Origin: Stenotrophomonas aracearum | Lineage (GTDB): Bacteria > Pseudomonadota > Gammaproteobacteria > Xanthomonadales > Xanthomonadaceae | Length of the DNA: 64,000 nucleotides | Direction of reading: 5' to 3' | Assembly (NCBI RefSeq): GCF_031834615.1 | Contig: NZ_CP115543.1 | Coordinates: forward strand, 693,001-757,000 | In this document: one piece after another, positions 58,090 to 64,000 of the stretch | Layout: each line of letters opens with the position of its first letter | Position numbering within the stretch: position 1 is the first letter of the stretch | Translations under genes and position numbers: made by a program | The notes under the pieces: model-generated | The model's input: the letters and a program-made list of their open reading frames with translations, nothing else | Told to the model about the DNA's origin: nothing | The model's database searches: none

Positions 58090-59321
58090 ATCGCAAGGGT
58101 GACAAATCGCTGATCGTCGGCTTGGATATCGGCACCTCCAAGGTAGTCGCACTGGTCGGCGAGTATTCGCCGGGCAATCCGATCGAGGTGATCGGTATCG
58201 GCTCGCATGAGTCGCGCGGGCTCAAGCGCGGCGTGGTGGTGGACATCGAATCGACCGTGCAGTCGATCCAGCGCGCGGTCGAAGAGGCCGAGCTCATGGC
58301 TGGCTGCGAGATCCGCTCGGTGTATGCCTCGATCTCGGGCAACCACGTGCAGTGCAAGAACTCGCCGGGGATCGTGCCGATCCGCGACGGCGAAGTGACC
58401 TGGGGCGACCTCGACCGCGTGCTGGATGCGGCCAAGGCGGTGGCCATTCCGGCCGACCAGAAGATCCTGCATGCGATCCCGCGCGAGTACGTGCTGGACG
58501 ACTCGCAGGAAGGCATCCGCAACCCGGTCGGCATGACCGGCGTGCGCCTGGAAGTGCATGCCCACCTGGTGGTATGCGCGCAGTCGGCGGCGGCCAACAT
58601 CAGCAAGTGCGTGCAGCGCTGCGGCCTGCAGGTGGACGACCTGGTGCTGTCTTCGCTGGCCTCCAGCGTCGCGGTGCTGACCGCCGACGAGCGCGAACTG
58701 GGCGTGGTGCTGGTCGACATGGGCGCTGGCACCACCGACCTGGCCGTGTTCGTGCAGGGCGCCATCTGCCACACCGCCTCGCTGCCGATCGCCGGCGACC
58801 ACGTCACCAACGACATCGCGCACATGCTGCGCACGCCGACCCCGGAAGCCGAGCAGATCAAGGTGCGCTATGCCTGCGCGCTGGCCCAGCTGGCCACCGC
58901 CGAGGAAAGCATCCAGGTGCCCAGCGTCGGCGACCGTCCGCCGCGCCGGATGCCGCGCCACGCGCTCGCCCAGGCGGTGCAGGGCCGTTACGAAGAGATT
59001 TTCGAGATGGTGCAGGCCGAACTGCGCCGTTCCGGCTTCGAGGAACTGGTGCGCGCCGGCATGGTGCTCACCGGTGGCGCCTCGAAGATGGAAGGCGTGG
59101 TCGAACTGGCCGAGGAAATGCTGCAGATGCCGGTACGCGTGGGCATTCCGCAGCACGTCACCGGGCTGGGCGAAGTGGTCGGCAATCCCGTGCACGCCAC
59201 CGGCGTGGGCCTGCTGCTGATGGGCAGCCAGACCGAACACCCGCGCCGTCCGTCGCTGCCCACCGGGCGCGCGGGCAGCATGTTCAACAAACTCAAGACA
59301 TGGTTCCGGGGCGAGTTCTGA
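58086..59321 (+). CDS. ftsA: Cell division protein FtsA
   Basis: A 411-residue actin-like ATPase that tethers FtsZ to the membrane. Phosphate loops are 'LIVGLDIGTSKVVALVGEYS' and 'GVVLVDMGAGTTDLAVFVQG'. The family-specific 1C domain lies about 85-165. 'MVLTGGASKMEGVVELAEEM' is the adenosine motif. The C-terminus, 'MFNKLKTWFRGEF', is the amphipathic membrane-binding helix. It overlaps ftsQ, but a 174-base gap separates it from ftsZ, where extra transcription could start; no clear promoter is visible there. Confidence 0.97.
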   Translation: MNRKGDKSLIVGLDIGTSKVVALVGEYSPGNPIEVIGIGSHESRGLKRGVVVDIESTVQSIQRAVEEAELMAGCEIRSVYASISGNHVQCKNSPGIVPIRDGEVTWGDLDRVLDAAKAVAIPADQKILHAIPREYVLDDSQEGIRNPVGMTGVRLEVHAHLVVCAQSAAANISKCVQRCGLQVDDLVLSSLASSVAVLTADERELGVVLVDMGAGTTDLAVFVQGAICHTASLPIAGDHVTNDIAHMLRTPTPEAEQIKVRYACALAQLATAEESIQVPSVGDRPPRRMPRHALAQAVQGRYEEIFEMVQAELRRSGFEELVRAGMVLTGGASKMEGVVELAEEMLQMPVRVGIPQHVTGLGEVVGNPVHATGVGLLLMGSQTEHPRRPSLPTGRAGSMFNKLKTWFRGEF

Positions 59322-59495
59322 CGCCCCGGGGCGATACCGCCGGTTGACCATCGGCGTGCTTCAAACCGGGAAACATTCCGGTGCACCACACCGCTACATA
59401 CATAACCCACACAGCCGCAACGGCAACATGCAGCGCAATGGCAGGACGCCAAAGCGCCCATGCCAACCAGAAGCGGATATAACGAGGACACGGAC

Positions 59496-60722
59496 ATGGC
59501 GCATTTCGAACTGATTGAGAAGATGGCACCCAATGCGGTGATCAAGGTGATCGGCGTGGGCGGCGGCGGCGGCAACGCCGTGGCGCACATGGTCAGCACC
59601 AGCGTGGACGGCGTGGAATTCATCACCGCCAACACCGACTCGCAGGCCATCAAGAATTGCGGTGCCAAGCTGCAGCTGCAGCTGGGTACCAACGTCACCA
59701 AGGGCCTGGGCGCAGGCGCGAATCCGGAAGTGGGCCGCCAGGCCGCGCTGGAAGACCGCGAGCGCATCATGGACGCCCTGCAGGGCGCGGACATGGTGTT
59801 CATCACCGCCGGCATGGGCGGTGGCACCGGTACCGGCGCTGCGCCGGTGGTGGCACAGCTGGCCAAGGAAATGGGCATCCTGACCGTGGCCGTGGTCACC
59901 AAGCCGTTCCCGTTCGAAGGCCGTCGCCGCATGCAGGTCGCGCTGAAGGGCATCGAGGAACTGAGCCAGCACTGCGACTCGCTGATCACCATTCCGAACG
60001 AAAAGCTGATCACCGTGCTCGGCCGCAACGCCACCATGATCCAGGCCTTCCGCGCCGCCAACGACGTGCTGCAGGGCGCCGTGCAGGGCATCGCCGACCT
60101 GATCGTGCGTCCGGGCCTGATCAACGTCGACTTTGCCGACGTGCGCACCGTCATGTCCGAAATGGGCCTGGCGATGATGGGTACCGGCACCGCCCGCGGC
60201 GATGACCGCGCCCAGGCCGCCGCCGAAGCCGCCATCCAGAACCCGCTGCTGGACGATGTGAACCTGGCCGGTGCCAACGGCATCCTGGTGAACATCACCG
60301 CCGGCGCCGACTTCACCATGGCCGAGTTCGACGAGATCGGCCGCACCATCGACGGCTTCGCCTCCGAAGACGCCACCGTGGTGGTCGGTACCGTGCTGGA
60401 TCCGGACATGCAGGACGAGGTCCGCGTGACCGTGGTCGCGACCGGCCTGAACCGCGCCGTGGCCGCCAAGTCCCAGCGTCCGGGCGAGCGCGCACCGATC
60501 AAGCTGGTCCGCAACGCCACCACCGGCCAGCCGGAGTTCGGCGACTTCGACAACGGCGCCGACGCGGTGTCCAAGGCCGTCGGCGGCATGGGCCTGGGCC
60601 TGCGTCGTCCCAGCGCCGACACCGTGGCTGCCTCGGCACCGGCGTCCTCGGGTCCGGCCACGGCCGAACTGCCCAACGATTACCTGGACATCCCGGCGTT
60701 CCTGCGCCGCCAGGCGGACTGA
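59496..60722 (+). CDS. ftsZ: Cell division protein FtsZ
   Basis: A 408-residue tubulin-like GTPase that forms the division ring. The ATG at 59496 follows ACGAGGAC. The GTP-binding signature 'GGGTGTG' is at 108-114 ('GMGGGTGTGAAPVVAQLAKE'), and the T7 loop is 'RPGLINVDFADVRTVM'. A flexible linker of about 60 residues (roughly 335-392) leads to the conserved tail 'DYLDIPAFLRRQAD', which binds FtsA and ZipA. An earlier ATG in the same frame (59460) lacks the typical start and is not preferred. Confidence 0.98.
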   Translation: MAHFELIEKMAPNAVIKVIGVGGGGGNAVAHMVSTSVDGVEFITANTDSQAIKNCGAKLQLQLGTNVTKGLGAGANPEVGRQAALEDRERIMDALQGADMVFITAGMGGGTGTGAAPVVAQLAKEMGILTVAVVTKPFPFEGRRRMQVALKGIEELSQHCDSLITIPNEKLITVLGRNATMIQAFRAANDVLQGAVQGIADLIVRPGLINVDFADVRTVMSEMGLAMMGTGTARGDDRAQAAAEAAIQNPLLDDVNLAGANGILVNITAGADFTMAEFDEIGRTIDGFASEDATVVVGTVLDPDMQDEVRVTVVATGLNRAVAAKSQRPGERAPIKLVRNATTGQPEFGDFDNGADAVSKAVGGMGLGLRRPSADTVAASAPASSGPATAELPNDYLDIPAFLRRQAD

Positions 60723-60894
60723 GGATCGCCAGCCGGGGCCTTGTCCTCCCCGGTGAGCGCCTCCATGTCCCTTGCTGCCGGGCCAGGATGGGCCCGGCAG
60801 TCTGCCGTCTCCGGTTCAGAAAGGAGCGGTGGTAGTGCGTGTTATTCTTGTTTGTCACTGCCGCGCTGACCGCGCGCTTCCCCCGGTTGCCCCC

Positions 60895-61806
60895 ATGATT
60901 CCCCAACGCACCCTCAAGAACACGATCCGCGCCACGGGCGTTGGCCTGCACAGCGGTGACAAGGTCTACATGACCCTGCGCCCGGCGCCGGTCAATCACG
61001 GCATCGTGTTCCGGCGCGTGGACCTGGACCCGGTGGTGGAAGTGCCGGCCCGTGCCGACCTGGTCACCGAAGTGACCCTGTGCACCGGCCTGACCTGCAA
61101 CGACGCCAAGATCCAGACCGTCGAACACCTGATGTCGGCCCTGGCCGGCCTGGGCGTGGACAACATCATCGTGGAGCTGTCCTCGGCCGAGCTGCCGATC
61201 ATGGACGGTTCCTCCGGCCCGTTCGTGTTCCTGCTGCAGTCGGCAGGCATCGCCGAACAGGACGCGCCGAAGCGCTTCATCCGCATCCTCAAGACGGTGG
61301 AAGTCACCGACGGCGACAAGGTCGCCCGCTTCGAGCCCTATGAAGGCTACAAGCTCGGTTTCACCATCCAGTTCGACCACCCGATGATCCCGGCCAAGCA
61401 GTCGCGCGCCGAGATCGAGTTCTCCACGGCCGCCTACACCAGGGAAATCGCCCGCGCGCGCACCTTCGGCTTCATGCGCGACCTGGAGTACATGCGCGAG
61501 CGCAACCTCGGCCTGGGCGGTTCGATGGACAACGCCATCGTGCTCGACGAATTCCGCGTGCTCAACGACGACGGCCTGCGTTATGCCGACGAGTTCGTGC
61601 GCCACAAGATCCTCGACGCGATCGGCGATCTCTACCTCGCCGGCGGCCAGGTGCTGGGCGCCTACGAAGGCTTCAAGTCCGGCCACGCGCTCAACAACAA
61701 ACTGGTGCGCGCCCTGCTGGCCGATGCCAGCGCCTGGGAGTGGGTCAGCTACGAGGCTCCGAGCAGCGACGTGCCGGTGGTGTACGGCGTCCCCGCTTAC
61801 GCGTAA
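60895..61806 (+). CDS. lpxC: UDP-3-O-acyl-N-acetylglucosamine deacetylase LpxC
   Basis: A 303-residue zinc enzyme that performs the committed step of lipid A synthesis. Zinc ligands are H78 ('[13 protein letters not shown]'), H237 and D241 ('[16 protein letters not shown]'), and the general-base H264 ('SGHALNNKL'). The N-terminus '[20 protein letters not shown]' is canonical. No Shine-Dalgarno sequence precedes the ATG, and a 172-base gap separates it from ftsZ, so it may have its own promoter. It ends with a terminator. In E. coli its amount is set by proteolysis at the C-terminus. Confidence 0.97.
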   Translation: MIPQRTLKNTIRATGVGLHSGDKVYMTLRPAPVNHGIVFRRVDLDPVVEVPARADLVTEVTLCTGLTCNDAKIQTVEHLMSALAGLGVDNIIVELSSAELPIMDGSSGPFVFLLQSAGIAEQDAPKRFIRILKTVEVTDGDKVARFEPYEGYKLGFTIQFDHPMIPAKQSRAEIEFSTAAYTREIARARTFGFMRDLEYMRERNLGLGGSMDNAIVLDEFRVLNDDGLRYADEFVRHKILDAIGDLYLAGGQVLGAYEGFKSGHALNNKLVRALLADASAWEWVSYEAPSSDVPVVYGVPAYA

Positions 61807-61825
61807 GTGCTTGAAAACGTTTAAA

Positions 61826-61850
61826 AACGAACGGCGCCCTCGGCGCCGTT
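61826..61850 (+). terminator. Terminator after lpxC
   Basis: AACGGCGCC (61830-61838) pairs with GGCGCCGTT (61842-61850) around CTC. An A-rich stretch precedes it; on the plus strand the T run is weak, so it may work better in the other direction or need help. Confidence 0.7.
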
Positions 61851-62086
61851 CTGCATTCCGGGCCGCGCCCGGATGTGATGTTGATGTCAATGAACCGTCT
61901 ACGTACCGTGGTCACATTTTTGTGAACCCGATCCCGTTTCCGACCAACTTTAACGTTTATTTAATAAAAGAATAACGACTGGTCGACCCGGCGCGGCTAC
62001 GATGGCCGCCGGCTCCCTGCCAGATTCACACCTTTGTGACGACGACGGGGAAGGGGCGGGACGCCCCGATGCCTGCGGGTCGTGGA
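61851..62086. other. Intergenic stretch with an AT-rich core and two TCACA-N4-TGTGA palindromes
   Basis: No gene is seen between the lpxC terminator and the 3' end of dciA. Near 61948-61978 lies an AT-rich core with TTTAACG, TTATTTAATAAAAG and AATAACG. TCACA-N4-TGTGA occurs at 61912-61925 and again at 62026-62039, one on each side. The core has promoter-like composition, but no single -35/-10 pair stands out. Confidence 0.6.
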
Positions 62087-62515
62087 TCAGTCCACGTCCT
62101 TCAGACAGGCCAACGCGTCGCGTAGCCCTTTGTGCGTGGCGGCTGAAACTGCGTGGGGGCCATTCCTGTTGTCGATCGCTGGGGAGCGTGGAGGAGGGGC
62201 AGCCGCGGTTTTGACGGTCACCTTGGTGACCTTCAGCCCGATGGAACGGGCCGCGTCGATCAGCTGTGCTTCGGCAAGCCGCACCTTGGCATGCCACACG
62301 GCGGAGTCGACGACAAAAACGAGGTGTTCGCCGTTTACATTCGCCAGCCGGCAACGGGTGGCCAGGGTGGGCGGCAGATGGGGGCGCAACTGACGGTCCA
62401 GCGTGTCGAGCCACAGCGCACGACGCAGCGGGTTGCTGGTTTTGCCATCCATGACTGCATCCAGCGCCGGCTTCGGGGCGGATGCGGGACGGGCACTGGA
62501 TTTCGGCTCAGACAT
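62087..62515 (-). CDS. dciA: DciA (DUF721) family protein
   Basis: A 142-residue protein of the DciA family, the ancestral loader of the replicative helicase DnaB in bacteria without DnaC. The KH-like core is visible in 'LWLDTLDRQLRPHLPPTLAT', 'RCRLANVNGEHLVFVVDSAV' and 'WHAKVRLAEAQLIDAARSIG', with the conserved Trp before the second helix. The tail is disordered-looking. The ATG at 62515 is only 12 bases from the start of the divergent M23 gene. DUF721 genes commonly neighbour lpxC and secA. Confidence 0.88.
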   Translation of the reverse strand: MSEPKSSARPASAPKPALDAVMDGKTSNPLRRALWLDTLDRQLRPHLPPTLATRCRLANVNGEHLVFVVDSAVWHAKVRLAEAQLIDAARSIGLKVTKVTVKTAAAPPPRSPAIDNRNGPHAVSAATHKGLRDALACLKDVD

Positions 62516-62527
62516 GAAAACTCACTG

Positions 62528-63478
62528 ATGGCATTCAAAAAGATCGTAATCAAAACGCGTGAAGGACAGGCCAAGACGCCGCTTGCGCGTTTGCGTTTCT
62601 ACTTCGAGGACAGGCCCCGCGCCCTGCTGGGCAGCGTGCTCGGCCTGGGTTGCCTGATCGGCTTCGGTGCCGGCCTGGGCGGCAGCATGTTCAATGATTC
62701 CCGGCTCCACGCCAAGGTCGCCCAGCAGGAACGCGACCTGGCCAAGGCCCAGCAGGACGCGCAGACCCAGGTCAACGCGCTGGCCGCCCGGATGGGCGAG
62801 CTGCAGGCGCAGGCGACCCGGCTCAACGCGCTCGGCGAGCGCCTGACCCAGATGGGCAAGCTGGAAGACGGCGAGTTCGATTTCAACGAGACCCCCGGCC
62901 TCGGTGAAGGCGAACCCGGCCCGACCCAGGACATCCCGGTCAGCGCGGTCAACGCCGACTTACAGGTGCTGGAGCAGCGCTTCGCTGCTTCAGGCCGCCA
63001 GTTGTCGGTGATGGAGTCGCTGATGTTCGACCATCAGCTGGACCAGAACGCGGTGCCGGGTCGCATGCCGATCCGCAACAGCTACATCACCTCCAGCTTC
63101 GGCGGTCGCGCCGACCCGTTCGGTCGCGGTCGCGGCAACCACAAAGGCATCGATTTCCATGCCAAGGTCGGCGACCCGGTGATGTCCGTGGCCGACGGCG
63201 TGGTCAGCTTCGCCGGCGTGAAGGGCGGCTATGGCAACGTGGTCGACGTCGACCATGGCAACGGCTACGTGACCCGCTACGCGCACAATTCGCGCCTGGT
63301 GGTGAAGGTTGGCGCGCTGGTCCGGGCCGGGCAGGAAGTGGCCAAGGCCGGTTCCACGGGCCGTTCCACCGGTGCCCACGTGCACTTCGAGGTCTGGGAA
63401 CGCGGCCAGGTGGTCAACCCGCGCAAGTTCCTGGGCGACGGCGGCAACACCCCGGTCGGGCGGGTCTCCCGCGGCTGA
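62528..63478 (+). CDS. M23 family metallopeptidase (LytM-type, membrane anchored)
   Basis: A 316-residue inner-membrane-anchored, periplasmic peptidoglycan hydrolase. A membrane segment lies at about 33-55 ('LLGSVLGLGCLIGFGAGLGG'), then a coiled coil (about 58-115) of Gln/Ala/Glu heptads, then the M23 domain. Zinc ligands are complete: H205 and D209 ('NHKGIDF') and H286, with H284 as catalytic His ('GAHVHFEVW'). The enzyme should therefore be active, unlike degenerate EnvC/NlpD activators. The ATG at 62528 is preferred; the frame is open upstream antisense to dciA. It precedes secA, as in other gammaproteobacteria. Confidence 0.93.
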   Translation: MAFKKIVIKTREGQAKTPLARLRFYFEDRPRALLGSVLGLGCLIGFGAGLGGSMFNDSRLHAKVAQQERDLAKAQQDAQTQVNALAARMGELQAQATRLNALGERLTQMGKLEDGEFDFNETPGLGEGEPGPTQDIPVSAVNADLQVLEQRFAASGRQLSVMESLMFDHQLDQNAVPGRMPIRNSYITSSFGGRADPFGRGRGNHKGIDFHAKVGDPVMSVADGVVSFAGVKGGYGNVVDVDHGNGYVTRYAHNSRLVVKVGALVRAGQEVAKAGSTGRSTGAHVHFEVWERGQVVNPRKFLGDGGNTPVGRVSRG

Positions 63479-63532
63479 GGGCTGCATCTGGCGGATCGCG
63501 GGCGCTTGAAACCAAGTGCCCTCGTCCCAAGC

Positions 63533-63538
63533 TACAAT
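63533..63538 (+). promoter_or_regulatory. Candidate -10 box of secA
   Basis: TACAAT lies 110 bases before the secA ATG, in the gap after the M23 gene. No good -35 is found at 16-18 bases. If used, the hairpin at 63553-63573 would be in the secA leader. Confidence 0.4.
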
Positions 63539-63552
63539 GGGTGTTGCCATAG

Positions 63553-63580
63553 ACAGGGCGCGATGCGCCCTGTTTCGTTT
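63553..63580 (+). terminator. Hairpin between the M23 gene and secA
   Basis: ACAGGGCGC (63553-63561) pairs with GCGCCCTGT (63565-63573) around GAT and is followed by TTCGTTT. It fits a terminator for the M23 gene, or a leader structure for secA. Confidence 0.7.
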
Positions 63581-63642
63581 GCGGCGGGCGGTCCCAGGGG
63601 GAGCGCCGCCGTTGGGGCGTCTCATTCCAACCGGTTCCTTCA

Positions 63643-64000
63643 ATGATCAACAGCCTGCTTACCCGCGTCTTCGGCAGTCGTAACGAACGCCAGCTGCGCC
63701 AGCTCAACCGCATCGTCGCCAAGATCAATGCGTTGGAGCCGGACATCGAAAAGCTCTCCGACGAGCAGCTCAAGGCCAAGACCCCGGAGTTCAAGCAGCG
63801 CATCGCCGACGGCGAAGCCCTGGACAAGGTCCTGCCGGAAGCCTTCGCGGTCTGCCGCGAGGCCAGCCGCCGCGTGCTCGGCATGCGCCACTACGACGTC
63901 CAGCTGATCGGCGGCATGGTCCTGCACCTGGGCAAGATCGCTGAAATGCGCACCGGTGAAGGCAAGACCCTGGTGGCCACGCTGCCGGTGTACCTGAACG
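63643..64000 (+). CDS. secA: Preprotein translocase ATPase SecA, N-terminal part (partial)
   Basis: The first 119 residues of the ATPase that drives proteins through SecYEG. '[20 protein letters not shown]' is the usual N-terminus, '[20 protein letters not shown]' and '[20 protein letters not shown]' follow, and '[20 protein letters not shown]' leads into the Walker A 'TGEGKT' near residue 103-108. The gene runs off the window. All secreted proteins encoded here with Sec signals, including the S8 protease and the adhesin, depend on this system. Confidence 0.97.
   Translation, partial: MINSLLTRVFGSRNERQLRQLNRIVAKINALEPDIEKLSDEQLKAKTPEFKQRIADGEALDKVLPEAFAVCREASRRVLGMRHYDVQLIGGMVLHLGKIAEMRTGEGKTLVATLPVYLN

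Noticed and set aside
59322..59495. Promoter for ftsZ in the ftsA-ftsZ gap
   Set aside because: TTGACC at 59344-59349 has no acceptable -10 at 16-18 bases. Extra transcription is possible, but the sequence does not show it.
61912..62039. CRP/Clp-type operator
   Set aside because: The half sites are in outward order (TCACA then TGTGA) with a 4-base spacer, the opposite of the TGTGA-N6-TCACA arrangement of CRP sites.

Overview
The window is a 64 kb piece of a GC-rich gammaproteobacterial chromosome. It most resembles a member of the Xanthomonadaceae, probably Stenotrophomonas. Three things point there: an xps-type type II secretion cluster in the order E-F-G-H-I-J-K-L-M-N-D; a division and cell-wall (dcw) cluster with no murD between mraY and ftsW; and many short GTAG-headed palindromes of the kind called SMAG in S. 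maltophilia. Species cannot be fixed from the sequence alone.

Layout. 1-252 is the 3' end of purL, closed by a strong terminator. 700-9288 encodes a 2,862-residue trimeric autotransporter adhesin built from repeated YadA-like head/neck modules. 9416-11269 is a secreted subtilisin-like protease with a C-terminal PPC domain. It lies just upstream of the complete type II secretion operon (11389-22102), whose genes nearly all overlap or abut. 22175-23859 holds two glycosyltransferase-like genes, followed by pncB. 25089-26405 (minus) is an NCS2 purine permease; upstream of it is a 460-base gene-free stretch filled with palindromic repeats. ettA (minus), an RcnB-like periplasmic protein gene, glyA, nrdR and ribD follow.

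At 32501-33996 a HigBA-type toxin-antitoxin pair and an Ax21-like outer-membrane protein gene, all on the minus strand, interrupt the riboflavin genes. An FMN riboswitch (34157-34293) then heads ribE-ribBA-ribH-nusB-thiL. Next come a GlcD-type FAD oxidase (minus), yraN-lpoA (minus) divergent from rsmI, the RNase P RNA gene rnpB flanked by long inverted repeats, a DM13 protein gene with an in-frame TAG near its 3' end, and an NRDE-family gene.

From 44723 a regulatory region with a perfect DnaA box, a consensus -35 and an array of 10-bp-spaced MraZ boxes leads into the dcw cluster: mraZ-rsmH-ftsL-ftsI-murE-murF-mraY-ftsW-murG-murC-ddlB-ftsQ-ftsA-ftsZ, then lpxC. The window closes with dciA (minus), a divergent M23 peptidase gene and the 5' end of secA.

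How the parts fit together. The protease is a natural candidate substrate of the adjacent type II machine. The ribE-ribH group makes riboflavin under FMN feedback, with ribD apart from it. The dcw block covers peptidoglycan precursor synthesis from UDP-MurNAc to lipid II, plus the early and late division proteins. LpoA, LpxC, the M23 peptidase and SecA add envelope functions.
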